From assembly GCF_004217615.1 (NCBI RefSeq), contig NZ_SHLD01000001.1:2542001-2606000 (forward strand): a stretch of DNA of 64,000 nucleotides, in the 5' to 3' direction. Positions 52,304 to 61,230 of this stretch are shown here, one piece after another. The notes beneath the pieces were generated by a model, which was not told the origin of the DNA, ran no database searches, and was given only the letters and a program-made list of their open reading frames with translations. This DNA is from Micromonospora kangleipakensis (GTDB taxonomy: Bacteria > Actinomycetota > Actinomycetes > Mycobacteriales > Micromonosporaceae). The position numbers were made by a program, and so were the translations under genes. Within the stretch, counting starts at the first letter, position 1, and each line of letters begins with the position of its first letter.

Positions 52304-52504
52304 GTGCGGCTGACCGACTTCTGGGCGCGGCTGGAGGAGGCGTTCGGGCCGGATTACGCGGCCAGCATCGCCCGCGACCAGGTGCTGTCCCAGCTCGGCG
52401 GGCGGACCATCGAGCAGGCGCTCCGGTCGGGTGAGCAGACCCACGTGGTCTGGCGGGCCGTCGTCGCCGCCTATCCCGACCGGGTCCCCGCCCGGCTACG
52501 TTGA
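52304..52504 (+). CDS. DUF3046 protein
   Basis: The 66-residue protein ([10 protein letters not shown] ... I-E-Q-A-L ... V-W-R-A-V) is the DUF3046 family member found directly upstream of recA in actinobacteria (Rv2738c in M. tuberculosis). It starts at GTG 52304 right after the MFS gene. The function is unknown, and co-expression with recA from upstream promoters is possible. Confidence 0.9.
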   Translation: MRLTDFWARLEEAFGPDYAASIARDQVLSQLGGRTIEQALRSGEQTHVVWRAVVAAYPDRVPARLR

Positions 52505-52541
52505 GCGGCCCTTTCGCCGCGTCCGCGTGTCGCTTGCCGAG

Positions 52542-52557
52542 TCGTACACCTGTTCGG
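52542..52557. promoter_or_regulatory. LexA SOS box upstream of recA
   Basis: TCGTAC-ACCT-GTTCGG matches the actinobacterial SOS box TCGAAC-N4-GTTCGA at 10 of 12 defined positions. It lies between a possible -35 (TTGCCG, 52534-52539) and -10 (TATTGT, 52559-52564), so LexA would block this promoter. Confidence 0.85.
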
Positions 52558-52611
52558 CTATTGTCCACAGCGGGGTGCTCGTCCACAGCTCGCGGCCCGT
52601 CGGCTGGTTTT

Positions 52612-52634
52612 CTGTCGGACCCAGCGCCTAGCGT
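52612..52634 (+). promoter_or_regulatory. RecA-NDp (PafBC-type) promoter of recA
   Basis: CTGTCGGAC, then exactly 8 bp, then TAGCGT matches the mycobacterial RecA-NDp consensus (TTGTCRGTG-N8-TAGNGT), the LexA-independent DNA-damage promoter activated by PafBC. It lies about 55 bp before the recA start, downstream of the SOS-controlled promoter. Confidence 0.8.
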
Positions 52635-52689
52635 GTCCCGCGTGACGCGAAGCTCAGGAAAGACGCCGGCGAAGGCAGGGGTGGCAAAC

Positions 52690-53736
52690 ATGGCCGCAGG
52701 GCCCGATCGGGAGAAGGCACTCGACCTTGCTCTCGCTCAGATCGACAAGCAGTTCGGCAAGGGTTCGGTGATGCGGCTGGGCGAGCGGCCGGTCATCCAG
52801 ACCGCGGTGATTCCGACCGGCTCGATCGCGCTCGACGTGGCGCTCGGCGTGGGCGGTCTGCCCCGCGGCCGGGTCGTCGAGATCTACGGTCCCGAGTCCA
52901 GCGGTAAGACCACGGTCGCCCTGCACGCAGTGGCCAACGCCCAGCGGGCCGGTGGCATCGCCGCTTTCATCGACGCCGAGCACGCGCTCGACCCGGATTA
53001 CGCGAAGGCCCTCGGTGTCGACACCGACGCCCTGCTGGTCTCCCAGCCGGACACCGGTGAGCAGGCGCTGGAGATCGTCGACATGCTGGTCCGCTCCGGC
53101 GCGATCGACGTCATCGTGATCGACTCGGTCGCGGCCCTGGTGCCGCGTGCCGAGATCGAGGGCGAGATGGGCGACAGCCACGTGGGTCTGCAGGCCCGGC
53201 TGATGAGCCAGGCGCTGCGGAAGATCACCGGTGTGCTCAACAACACCGGCACCACGGCGATCTTCATCAACCAGCTCCGCGAGAAGATCGGCGTGATGTT
53301 CGGCAGCCCGGAGACCACCACCGGTGGTCGGGCGCTGAAGTTCTACGCCTCGGTCCGGCTCGACGTGCGCCGCATCGAGAGCCTCAAGGACGGCACCGAC
53401 GTGGTCGGTAACCGCACCCGCGTCAAGGTCGTGAAGAACAAGGTCGCCGCGCCGTTCAAGCAGGCCGAGTTCGACATCATGTACGGCAAGGGCATCTCCC
53501 GCGAGGGCTCGCTGATCGACGTCGGCGTGGAGCAGGCGATCATCCGCAAGTCCGGCGCCTGGTACACCTACGACGGCGACCAGCTCGGCCAGGGCAAGGA
53601 GAAGGCCCGGGAGTTCCTCAAGGAGAACCCGGACGTGGCCGCCGAGATCGAGAAGAAGATCCTGGAGAAGCTCGGCGTCGGGGTCGGCGCGGGCGACGCC
53701 GCCGGTGGCCCGGAGCTGCCGCCGGTCGACTTCTGA
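52690..53736 (+). CDS. recA: recombinase RecA
   Basis: RecA forms filaments on single-stranded DNA, drives strand exchange and triggers LexA cleavage. The 348-residue protein has Walker A G-P-E-S-S-G-K-T at residues 67-74, the M-A-W-like L2 region, [17 protein letters not shown] and a C-terminal acidic tail. No intein interrupts it, unlike M. tuberculosis recA. ATG 52690 has AGGGGTGG upstream; GTG 52681 is an alternative. It is followed 15 bp later by recX. Confidence 0.98.
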   Translation: MAAGPDREKALDLALAQIDKQFGKGSVMRLGERPVIQTAVIPTGSIALDVALGVGGLPRGRVVEIYGPESSGKTTVALHAVANAQRAGGIAAFIDAEHALDPDYAKALGVDTDALLVSQPDTGEQALEIVDMLVRSGAIDVIVIDSVAALVPRAEIEGEMGDSHVGLQARLMSQALRKITGVLNNTGTTAIFINQLREKIGVMFGSPETTTGGRALKFYASVRLDVRRIESLKDGTDVVGNRTRVKVVKNKVAAPFKQAEFDIMYGKGISREGSLIDVGVEQAIIRKSGAWYTYDGDQLGQGKEKAREFLKENPDVAAEIEKKILEKLGVGVGAGDAAGGPELPPVDF

Positions 53737-53751
53737 CCGGTCGCCGGCTAA

Positions 53752-54450
53752 GTGGCAGGACGACGCGCCCGCACGGGGCGGGGCTGGGACGCGAGCCCGC
53801 CCCGGGCGGGTGACGACAACACGACCCCCCGGCCCCGACGGGGCCGCCGCGGCCGGTCCGAGGAGGCCGACCCGGAGGCGACCCCGGCGCCACCGCGCGA
53901 CGAGGCCGAGGTGGCCCGGGAGATCTGCCTGCGGCAGCTCGCGGTGCGGCCGCGTACCCGGGCGGAGCTGGCCGGCGCGCTGGCCAAGCGGGGCATCTCC
54001 GAGGAGGTCTCCGCGCAGGTGCTCGACCGGTACGACGAGGTCGGCATCATCGACGACGCCGCCTTCGCCCGGGCCTGGGTCTCCAGCCGGCACGCCGGCC
54101 GGGGGCTGGCCCGGCGGGCGCTCGCCAACGAGCTGCGCCAGCGCGGGGTGGACGGGGACACCGCCAGCGAGGCCCTCGGCGAGCTGGACGAGGAGACCGA
54201 GGCGGAGACCGCCCGCGCCCTGGTGGACCGGAAGCTGCGCTCCGTCCGGGGCGAGCCGGACGCGGTCTTCCGCCGGCTGGTGGGCATGCTCGCCCGCAAG
54301 GGCTACCCGCCGGGCGTGGCGATCCGGGCGGTGAAGGACGCGCTCGCCGCGCAGAGCGCGGAGGCGGCCGAGTTCGCCGACCAGATCGACGCCGACGCCC
54401 TCGCCGACGCCGAGGGCGAGCTCGACCGGGACAACCGAGTGCCGGAGTGA
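53752..54450 (+). CDS. recX: RecA regulator RecX
   Basis: RecX binds and inhibits RecA filaments. The 232-residue protein has a basic, disordered N-terminal extension (about 55 residues) and then three-helix repeats typical of RecX (C-L-R-Q-L-A-V-R-P-R-T-R-A-E-L, Y-D-E-V-G-I-I-D-D-A-A-F-A, R-R-A-L-A-N-E-L-R-Q-R-G-V). It starts at GTG 53752, 15 bp after recA, and is probably expressed with it. The C-terminal ~45 residues are acidic. Confidence 0.95.
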   Translation: MAGRRARTGRGWDASPPRAGDDNTTPRPRRGRRGRSEEADPEATPAPPRDEAEVAREICLRQLAVRPRTRAELAGALAKRGISEEVSAQVLDRYDEVGIIDDAAFARAWVSSRHAGRGLARRALANELRQRGVDGDTASEALGELDEETEAETARALVDRKLRSVRGEPDAVFRRLVGMLARKGYPPGVAIRAVKDALAAQSAEAAEFADQIDADALADAEGELDRDNRVPE

Positions 54451-54506
54451 CCCGGGCAGAGCGGGGAGAGCCGGGTCCCTGGCGCCCGCCGGGCCGCCGG
54501 CACCGG

Positions 54507-55082
54507 TCAACGCTTCACCCGCAACGAGCCCGTGACCAGGTCGCAGCCGGCCCGGATCTCCGTTCTGCGGTGCTCGTACCCGCAGTAGACCATGAAGATC
54601 TCCTTACCTCCGGGGATCCGGCCGGCGACCATGATCACGGGAGCTGCCCCCGGTCCGGTCTGTCGTGGTCCGGGTGACCAGTCCGGGTCGCTCCGGACCG
54701 ACTGCATGCCGTCGACGGTCAACCACTGCAGCGAGGGCTGATTGGGCGTCCCGGGCGGGATGTCCAGGTAGTACTCCACGGGGTCTGCGTCTGCCTCCGG
54801 GCGGAAGACGAGCACCGTGATCCGGTCCAACGGGCCGGCTGCCGGCGGAGCGAGGTGCAGGCAGGTCGGCGGAACGGGCGGGCATGGCTGCTGTGCCCAA
54901 TCCGCCGGCAGATCGACGCTGAGCCGACCATCGCCGGTGGCGACCCGGCCGTCGGTGGTCATCCGGCTGTCGGTGGCGCTTCCGCCCAGCTCGCGCGCGG
55001 CGATCAGGTGGCGACCCCAGACGACCCCCGCGCCGATGGTGAGCGTGAGCACGAGGAGCATCGCGAGCAGGGTCCGCTTCAT
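54507..55082 (-). CDS. secreted or membrane-anchored protein of unknown function
   Basis: The 191-residue protein starts M-K-R-T-L-L-A-M-L-L-V-L-T-L-T-I-G-A-G with an N-terminal signal or anchor segment. The rest is a soluble domain with C-P-P-V-P-P-T-C and two more cysteines near the end (Y-C-G-Y, A-G-C-D-L-V), which may form disulfides outside the cell. No known domain was recognised. TAGTGT on the reverse strand ends 7 nt before the ATG, so the mRNA is likely leaderless. It converges with recX. Confidence 0.7.
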   Translation of the reverse strand: MKRTLLAMLLVLTLTIGAGVVWGRHLIAARELGGSATDSRMTTDGRVATGDGRLSVDLPADWAQQPCPPVPPTCLHLAPPAAGPLDRITVLVFRPEADADPVEYYLDIPPGTPNQPSLQWLTVDGMQSVRSDPDWSPGPRQTGPGAAPVIMVAGRIPGGKEIFMVYCGYEHRRTEIRAGCDLVTGSLRVKR

Positions 55083-55170
55083 GATCGCGACACTAGGGAG
55101 CCGGCCTCGGGGAGAGAATCGTCCATCGGGCCGGTCGTGGGCGCCGCCAGGGTGTTGATCCACTCCATTT

Positions 55171-55219
55171 CATGGAAGTCGGGATGCCGCGAGTTAGGTC
55201 GGCCAGCCCGACTTCCATG
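55171..55219. repeat. inverted repeat, probable dispersed intergenic element
   Basis: Perfect 13-bp arms CATGGAAGTCGGG and CCCGACTTCCATG (14 bp with the flanking T/A) are separated by 23 bp. The arms are AT-richer than the surroundings. It resembles the pgsA-cinA repeat in layout but differs in sequence. Confidence 0.6.
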
Positions 55220-55410
55220 ACCCTGCCCTCGAATGGCCCGCACCCTTGCGCCGGGGCGGTCTCGCCCGGGTCGGCCGCGCGGCCCCTGCCGGCTGGGCAG
55301 CGCTGGCCCGGCCTGGAACGTGTCCTCCTTTGTCCTCCGCTGTCCGGCTGTGGATCAGCGGAAAGTTACGCCGCGAATTCCCTCCGTCCGGGGGGTTTGA
55401 TCATGAGTTC

Positions 55411-55440
55411 TTGACCAGAGCGGCCCCGGAGACCTAGCCT
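55411..55440 (+). promoter_or_regulatory. candidate promoter of rny
   Basis: TTGACC (55411-55416) and TAGCCT (55435-55440) are separated by 18 bp. This would start a transcript near 55446 with a leader of about 280 nt before the small coupled ORF and about 360 nt before rny. Confidence 0.5.
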
Positions 55441-55723
55441 CGCCATACAGGCTCACATTGCCCGACCAGCGCAGGCTAAGCGCACAACATAGATCTCGTA
55501 ACAGAACAGCATCACTTTGGCCAGCTTCACCGGCCTTTGACGGCAGCTCCGGACAGCCGGTCCGGAGCCGACCGACAACTGCAACCGGCTGTCGGCGATG
55601 TCCTTCCGGGGGCACCGCCGACGGAGAGCTACCCACTGCCAGCCGCTCCGGTCGGGCGTCCAGAGCCGCAGGTGCGTGCCCCTGGCACGTCTCCTGCGGA
55701 GTCGACGTTCAGGGGAGGCGGCC

Positions 55724-55807
55724 ATGGCGGGGCGGCACAGGTTCACCGGCGGTCTTCCACGCATCGGCGGCCGGACGGCGGCCGCAGGCTCCGGGGCGAC
55801 GGCATGA
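55724..55807 (+). CDS. 27-codon leader ORF overlapping the rny start
   Basis: The ATG at 55724 has a strong AGGGGAGG ribosome-binding site 6 nt upstream. The ORF (M-A-G-R-H-R-F-T-G-G-L ... S-G-A-T-A) ends with TGA at 55805-55807, overlapping the rny ATG as ATGA. rny has only a weak site of its own, so its translation may depend on this ORF. The peptide is basic and Gly-rich, with no known relative. It may be a coupling device rather than a functional protein. Confidence 0.5.
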   Translation: MAGRHRFTGGLPRIGGRTAAAGSGATA

Positions 55808-57570
55808 GCGCCTTCGACGTGGTCATCCTCGCGGTGGTGCTGATCCTGGCCGTCGTGGTGGTCGGGGCCGTCCTGGTGGGCGTCCGGACGATGCGCCGGA
55901 TCAGCGTCGCGCCGACCCCCGGGGACCCGGCCTTCATCGCCGAGAAGGACCGCCAGGAGCAGTCCCTGGCCGCCCTGCGCTCCGCCGCCGACGAGGCGAA
56001 CAGCACCATCGACGTGGCGAAGTCGGCCGCCGCCGCGGCTCGCGCCGAGGCGGCCGCCGCGAAGGCCGAGGCGAAGGCGGCCCGGGCCGAGGCCGGGCGG
56101 GTGCTCGACGACGCCCGCGCGGAGGCCGACACCGTCCTGGAGCGGGCGCACAAGCAGGCCGAGGCGGACGCCGAGCGGCTCCGTACGGCCGCCCGGCGCA
56201 GCGGCGAGCGGGAGGTCGCCGTGCTCGCCGCGACCACCCGGGAGCAGGCCGCCGAGGTGGAGCGCCGGGCCGCCCGGATGGACGAGCGGGAGCGGCTGCA
56301 CACCGAGGAGGTGGAGCGGCTCGCCGAGCGGGAGCGGCAGCTCACCGCCGCCAGCGCCGCCCTCGCCGCCCGGGAGAACGCCCTGGCGGAGCGGGAGCGG
56401 GCGGTGGCCGAGGCGGAGGAGCAGCGCCGACGGGAGCTGGAGCGGGTGGCCGGGCTGACCGCCGACGCCGCCCGGGCCGAGCTGGTCGAGGTGATCGAGG
56501 GCCAGGCCAAGCGGGAGGCCGCGCTGCTGGTCCGGGACATCGAGTCGGACGCCCGCAACACCGCCGAGCAGCGCGCCCGGCACATCGTGGTCGACGCCAT
56601 CCAGCGGGTGGCCAGCGAGCAGACCGCGGAGAGCGTGGTCAGTGTCCTGCACCTGCCCGGCGACGAGATGAAGGGGCGGATCATCGGCCGGGAGGGTCGC
56701 AACATCCGCGCCTTCGAGTCCGTCACCGGGGTCAACCTGATCATCGACGACACCCCCGAGGCGGTGCTGCTCTCCTGCTTCGACCCGGTCCGCCGGGAGG
56801 TCGGCCGGCTCACCCTGGAGAAGCTGGTCCTCGACGGGCGGATCCACCCGCACCGGATCGAGGAGGTCTACGAGCTGGCCCGGCACGAGGTGGAGGAGCT
56901 GTGCCACCGCGCCGCCGAGGACGCGCTGGTCGAGGTCGGCATCACCGACATCCACCCGGAGTTGGTCACCCTGCTCGGCCGGCTGCGCTACCGGACGTCG
57001 TACGGGCAGAACGTGCTCAAGCACCTGGTGGAGACCGCGCACATCGCCGGCATCATGGCCGCCGAGCTGCGGCTGGACGTGCCGACCATCAAGCGGTCGG
57101 CGTTCCTGCACGACATCGGCAAGGCGCTCACCCACGAGGTGGAGGGGAGCCACGCCATCATCGGCGCCGACCTCGCCCGCAAGTACGGCGAGAGCGAGGA
57201 CGTGGTGCACGCCATCGAGGCGCACCACAACGAGGTGCCGCCGCAGACCATCGAGGCCGTCCTCACCCAGGCCTCCGACGCCTGCTCCGGGGGCCGGCCG
57301 GGCGCCCGCCGGGAGAGCCTGGAGGCGTACGTCAAGCGGCTGGAGCGGATCGAGGAGATCGCGGCCGGCAAGCCCGGCGTGGAGAAGGTCTTCGCGATGC
57401 AGGCGGGCCGGGAGATCCGGGTCATGGTGAAGCCGGACGACGTCGACGACATCGGCGCGGCGGTCCTCGCGCGGGACGTGGCCAAGCAGATCGAGGAGGA
57501 GCTGACCTACCCCGGTCAGATCCGGGTGACCGTGGTCCGCGAGTCCCGGGTCACCGAGATCGCCCGCTGA
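55804..57570 (+). CDS. rny: ribonuclease Y
   Basis: RNase Y is a membrane-anchored endoribonuclease that starts mRNA decay. The 588-residue protein has an N-terminal membrane span (residues 3-25), a long Ala/Glu/Arg coiled coil (about 45-235), a KH domain with G-R-I-I-G-R-E-G-R-N-I-R (about 295-310) and an HD domain with H-D-I-G-K-A (about 437). The end includes V-R-E-S-R-V-T-E-I-A. The coiled coil is longer than in Bacillus. The start overlaps a small leader ORF. A very strong terminator follows. Confidence 0.94.
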   Translation: MSAFDVVILAVVLILAVVVVGAVLVGVRTMRRISVAPTPGDPAFIAEKDRQEQSLAALRSAADEANSTIDVAKSAAAAARAEAAAAKAEAKAARAEAGRVLDDARAEADTVLERAHKQAEADAERLRTAARRSGEREVAVLAATTREQAAEVERRAARMDERERLHTEEVERLAERERQLTAASAALAARENALAERERAVAEAEEQRRRELERVAGLTADAARAELVEVIEGQAKREAALLVRDIESDARNTAEQRARHIVVDAIQRVASEQTAESVVSVLHLPGDEMKGRIIGREGRNIRAFESVTGVNLIIDDTPEAVLLSCFDPVRREVGRLTLEKLVLDGRIHPHRIEEVYELARHEVEELCHRAAEDALVEVGITDIHPELVTLLGRLRYRTSYGQNVLKHLVETAHIAGIMAAELRLDVPTIKRSAFLHDIGKALTHEVEGSHAIIGADLARKYGESEDVVHAIEAHHNEVPPQTIEAVLTQASDACSGGRPGARRESLEAYVKRLERIEEIAAGKPGVEKVFAMQAGREIRVMVKPDDVDDIGAAVLARDVAKQIEEELTYPGQIRVTVVRESRVTEIAR

Positions 57571-57578
57571 GGACGCGG

Positions 57579-57613
57579 AAAGGGCCGGCCCGGGACACCC
57601 GGGCCGGCCCTTT
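57579..57613. terminator. bidirectional terminator between rny and gluD
   Basis: A perfect 16-bp stem AAAGGGCCGGCCCGGG/CCCGGGCCGGCCCTTT with a 3-nt ACA loop lies between convergent genes. The TTT/AAA ends give a short U-run in each direction. Confidence 0.9.
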
Positions 57614-57630
57614 CGACGTACGGCTGGGGG

Positions 57631-58599
57631 TCAGTTGCCGCCGGCGCCCTCGGCCTGCGACATGAGCGCCGCGGGCGGCGGGTTCAGGGCGGGGATGCCG
57701 GCGGTCTTGCGACCGCGGGCGAGCCGGCGCTGGAGGTACTGGGCCAGCTTCGACAGCGAGTAGTTCACCGCGATGAAGAGCACGGCGATCACCACGTAGA
57801 CCTGGATCGGGTTGCCCAGCACGCCGATGATCTGCTTGCCGATGTTCAGGGTCTCCTCGTAGCTGATGATGAAGCCCAGCGAGGTGTCCTTGAGCACCAC
57901 GACCAGCTGGCTGATCAGCGCCGGCAGCATGATCCGGAAGGCCTGGGGCAGCAGGATCATCCGGGTGGTCTGCGCGGGGGAGAGCCCGATGGCGGCGGCG
58001 GCCTCCGCCTGCCCGCCGGGCAGGCCTTCCATGCCGGAGCGGAGGATCTCGGCGATGACCACGGAGTTGTAAACGGTCAGGCCGATCACCAGGTACCAGA
58101 GGTTGTCGAACGAGACGCCGAACTCGGGGAAGCCGCGGGCCACGAAGAAGATGGTGAGCACGACCGGCAGGCCGCGGAACACCTCGACGCAGACCCGGGT
58201 GACCGCCGACAGCAGCAGGCTCAGCCCGCGCAGCAGGTACGCCAGCGGCGTGGCCAGCCCGGTGAACCGCCGCCGGGTGAGGCTCTTGAGCTGGATCCGC
58301 AGGACGGCCAGCAGGGTGCCGACCACCAGCGAGGCGACGATGGCCAGCGCGGCGGCGGTGAGCGTGTTCTTGAAGCCGAGGCCGATCCGGTCCCACACCA
58401 GGGAGAAGTTCTCGTTGGAGGGGTCGACCAGCGGCCCCCAGAGCTCCATCGAGAACTGGCCCTTGTCGTCCAGCGGCTGGTAGATCAGGAAGTACGCCCC
58501 GAGGAGCAGGACCACCCCGGCGACCAGGCTGCTGATCAGGGTGATCCGCCGCTGGCGGGGGCCGGGGACGTCGTAGAGGACGCTGGTCTGCTGACTCAT
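57631..58599 (-). CDS. gluD: glutamate ABC transporter permease GluD
   Basis: The 322-residue inner-membrane permease has five or six spans and the EAA loop E-A-A-A-A-I-G-L-S, of the His/Glu/Gln/Arg permease family. Its N-terminal region (about 75 residues) is longer than in GluC. It overlaps gluC by 4 bp in ATGA. With GluA, GluB and GluC it would import glutamate, as first shown for gluABCD in Corynebacterium. It ends at the strong terminator shared with rny. Confidence 0.93.
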   Translation of the reverse strand: MSQQTSVLYDVPGPRQRRITLISSLVAGVVLLLGAYFLIYQPLDDKGQFSMELWGPLVDPSNENFSLVWDRIGLGFKNTLTAAALAIVASLVVGTLLAVLRIQLKSLTRRRFTGLATPLAYLLRGLSLLLSAVTRVCVEVFRGLPVVLTIFFVARGFPEFGVSFDNLWYLVIGLTVYNSVVIAEILRSGMEGLPGGQAEAAAAIGLSPAQTTRMILLPQAFRIMLPALISQLVVVLKDTSLGFIISYEETLNIGKQIIGVLGNPIQVYVVIAVLFIAVNYSLSKLAQYLQRRLARGRKTAGIPALNPPPAALMSQAEGAGGN

Positions 58600-59303
58600 C
58601 GGGCCACCGCCTGTCGCTTCTCGATCCGGTCCAGCAGGGCGCCGAGCGGCACGGTCATGATCAGGTAGCCGATCGAGATGCCGATGGCGACCGGGATGAA
58701 GGCGTAGCCCTCGGCTCCGGTGAGCTGGTCGGCCGTGGCCGACAGATCGCCGACGACCCCGAAGAAGCCGGCCAGCGCCGAGTTCTTGATCATGGCGATG
58801 ATGACCGAGCCGAGCGGCACGACCGAGGCCTTCCAGGACTGCGGCAGGACCACGTAGCGCAGGTTCTGGCCGAAGGTGAGACCGATGGAGCGCGCGGCCT
58901 CGGCCTGCCCGGCCGGCACCGCGTTCACGCCGGAGCGCAGCGCCTCACAGACGAACGCCGCGGTGTAGAGCACCAGGGCGATCAGCGCGAAGCGGAAGTA
59001 CGGCAGGTCGGTGCCGAGCCGGGTGAAGAGCGCGTCCACGCCGGGGATGCGCAGGAAGTCGGCGTTGGAGCCGAGCGCCGGCAGGCCGAAGGCGGCGAAG
59101 AACATCACCACGGTCAGCGGCATGTTGCGGAAGACGTTCACGTAGCCGGTGCCGACGGCGCGCAGCGGCGGCACCGGGGAGATCCGGAGCACCGCCACGA
59201 CGGCGCCCAGGATCAGGGCGCCGATCGCGGCCAGTACGCAGATCTGGAGGGTGAGCCAGAAACCACCCGCAAAGACGTCGAACTTGTCGATGAGCACGTT
59301 CAC
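58596..59303 (-). CDS. gluC: glutamate ABC transporter permease GluC
   Basis: The 235-residue permease has five spans and the EAA loop E-A-A-R-S-I-G-L-T-F-G. R-N-M-P-L-T-V-V-M-F-F is the usual second-span region of polar amino-acid permeases. It follows gluB by 41 bp and overlaps gluD by 4 bp. Confidence 0.93.
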   Translation of the reverse strand: MNVLIDKFDVFAGGFWLTLQICVLAAIGALILGAVVAVLRISPVPPLRAVGTGYVNVFRNMPLTVVMFFAAFGLPALGSNADFLRIPGVDALFTRLGTDLPYFRFALIALVLYTAAFVCEALRSGVNAVPAGQAEAARSIGLTFGQNLRYVVLPQSWKASVVPLGSVIIAMIKNSALAGFFGVVGDLSATADQLTGAEGYAFIPVAIGISIGYLIMTVPLGALLDRIEKRQAVAR

Positions 59304-59344
59304 GGGTCGGTGTTCCTCCCCACCCTCCAGATCGAAGGATCAGA

Positions 59345-60220
59345 TCAGTAGCGGTTGATGGTCGGGGCGCTGCCCAGCTCCGCGCCGAACTTGCCGGCGG
59401 TGCCGTCCCAGGCCTTCTTCCAGCTGCCGTCGGCGATCGCCTTCTCCAGCGTGTCGTTGATGAAGGTGCGGAACGCGGTGTCCTCCTTCTTCACCCCGAT
59501 GCCGTACGGCTCCTTGGTGAAGTTGTCGCCGGCCAGCTTGAAGGACGCCTCGTCCTTGGCGATGTAGCCGAGCAGGATCACGTTGTCCGTGGTGACCGCG
59601 TTCACCTGGCCGCCCTTGAGGGCGTCCCGGCACTTGTCGTAGGTGTCGAAGAGCACCAGCTGGGTGCCGACGTCCTTGACGTACTGCTTGATGTTCTCGG
59701 CCGGGGTCGAGCCGGTGACCGAGCAGACCTTCTTGGTGCCGTCCTTGAAGGAGTCCGGCCCGGTGATGGTGGTGTCGTCCTTCTTGACCAGGATGTTCTG
59801 GCCGGCCTCGTAGTACGGCCCGGCGAAGGCGATGCGCTCCTTGCGCTTGTCGTTGATCGTGTAGGTCGCCGCGACGAGGTCGACGGTGCCGTTGACGATC
59901 ACGTCCTCGCGGACCTTGGACGGCGTCTCCACGAACTCGATCTTGTCCTCGGGGATGCCGAGCTCCTTGACGATGATCTTCGCGATCTCGACGTCGAAGC
60001 CCTCCGGCTTGCCCGACAGGCCCTTCTGGCCGAAGCCCGGCTGGTCGAACTTGGTGCCGATCTTGATCTTCTGGGCCTTGTTGAGCTTCTCCATGGTGCT
60101 GCCGGCGGCGAAGGACTTGCTGCCGGCGCCGGTGCCCTCCTCGGAGTCGCCGCCGCAGGCGGCCATCCCGAGCGCCAGGGTGGCGGCCGCCGCGAGCGCC
60201 GCTACGCGCTTCATACGCAT
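59345..60220 (-). CDS. gluB: glutamate-binding lipoprotein GluB
   Basis: The 291-residue solute-binding protein has a lipoprotein signal with lipobox L-G-M-A-A-C-G (Cys at about residue 22) after a basic start. The periplasmic-binding type 2 fold shows K-I-G-T-K-F-D-Q-P-G-F-G, F-D-V-E-I-A-K and D-L-V-A-A-T-Y-T-I-N. The ATG at 60220 follows AAGGAG. It is anchored to the outer face of the membrane and delivers glutamate to GluCD. It lies 57 bp after gluA. Confidence 0.94.
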   Translation of the reverse strand: MRMKRVAALAAAATLALGMAACGGDSEEGTGAGSKSFAAGSTMEKLNKAQKIKIGTKFDQPGFGQKGLSGKPEGFDVEIAKIIVKELGIPEDKIEFVETPSKVREDVIVNGTVDLVAATYTINDKRKERIAFAGPYYEAGQNILVKKDDTTITGPDSFKDGTKKVCSVTGSTPAENIKQYVKDVGTQLVLFDTYDKCRDALKGGQVNAVTTDNVILLGYIAKDEASFKLAGDNFTKEPYGIGVKKEDTAFRTFINDTLEKAIADGSWKKAWDGTAGKFGAELGSAPTINRY

Positions 60221-60277
60221 ACTTTTCTCCTTCTTCGACGGAGCCCGCCGGGGGACGGCGTGCTCCACAACGGACGC

Positions 60278-61024
60278 CTAGTGCGTGAGGATCTTGGACA
60301 GGAAATCCCTGGCCCGCTCGCTGCGGGGGTTCGCGAAGAATTCGGCCGGCGGCGCGTCCTCGACCAGCTGCCCGTCGGCCATGAAGATCACCCGGTTGGC
60401 CGCGTGCCGGGCGAAGCCCATCTCGTGGGTGACCACGACCATGGTCATGCCCTCCCGGGCCAGCGACGTCATCACGTCCAGCACCTCGCCGACCATCTCC
60501 GGGTCCAGCGCGCTGGTCGGCTCGTCGAAGAGCATCGCCTTGGGCTGCATGGCCAGCGCGCGGGCGATCGCCGCCCGCTGCTGCTGGCCGCCGGAGAGCT
60601 GCGCCGGGTACTTGTCGGCCTGGTTGGCGATGCCGACCCGGTCCAGCAGGGCCAGGGCGCGCTCGCGCGCGGCAGCCGGCTTCTCCTTGCGGACCTTCAC
60701 CGGGCCCAGGGTCACGTTCTCCAGGATCGTCTTGTGCGCGAAGAGGTTGAACGACTGGAAGACCATGCCGACCTCGCTGCGCAGCTTGGCCAGCGCCTTC
60801 CCCTCGGCCGGCAGCGGCTGGCCGTCGAAGGTGATGGTGCCGGAGTTGATCGGCTCGAGTCGGTTGATCGCCCGGCAGAGCGTCGACTTGCCGGAGCCCG
60901 AGGGGCCGATGACCACGACCACCTCGCCCTTGCCGACGGAGAGTGACACGTCGTCCAGCACGTGCAGCGGGCCGAAGTACTTGTTGACCCCGTCCAGCAC
61001 GATGAGCGGTTCGCCCGTCGCCAC
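60278..61024 (-). CDS. gluA: glutamate ABC transporter ATP-binding protein GluA
   Basis: The 248-residue ATPase has Walker A G-P-S-G-S-G-K-S at about residues 40-47, the signature L-S-G-G-Q-Q-Q-R, Walker [14 protein letters not shown] and the H-loop V-T-H-E-M. It energises glutamate import with GluBCD. GTG 61024 was chosen as close to the usual start of the family; GTG 61033 is equally possible. It is the first gene of the operon and is divergent from selD across about 200 bp. Confidence 0.94.
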   Translation of the reverse strand: MATGEPLIVLDGVNKYFGPLHVLDDVSLSVGKGEVVVVIGPSGSGKSTLCRAINRLEPINSGTITFDGQPLPAEGKALAKLRSEVGMVFQSFNLFAHKTILENVTLGPVKVRKEKPAAARERALALLDRVGIANQADKYPAQLSGGQQQRAAIARALAMQPKAMLFDEPTSALDPEMVGEVLDVMTSLAREGMTMVVVTHEMGFARHAANRVIFMADGQLVEDAPPAEFFANPRSERARDFLSKILTH

Positions 61025-61230
61025 GTCGTCCACCGTCCCTGTCGGTCGTCCCCAAAGTGGGGTCGGTCGACCCCCGGTTGGGCAACTGTAGGCGGGCCCA
61101 CGTGGCGGAACGCAACTCAGATGGTCACGGAGCGATAACACCGGTCCCCGCCGTGTCCCGGAGTCCGAATTCCGTCACGCGCCGGTCCGTCCGGATGGCG
61201 GGGGCCGGGTTTCACGGAGATCATGTGAGG

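Larger units (their letters stand above)
55083..55803. other. 721-bp intergenic region before rny
   Basis: This gap holds a 14-bp-arm palindrome near 55170-55220, a TGATCATGA word at about 55398 resembling the repeat near 18590, a good promoter at 55411-55440 and a short leader ORF at 55724-55807. The rest (about 55220-55400 and 55450-55720) shows no convincing gene or RNA. No tRNA was recognised. Confidence 0.6.

Noticed and set aside
52690..53736. Intein in recA as in M. tuberculosis
   Set aside because: The 348-residue frame is continuous and of normal RecA length.
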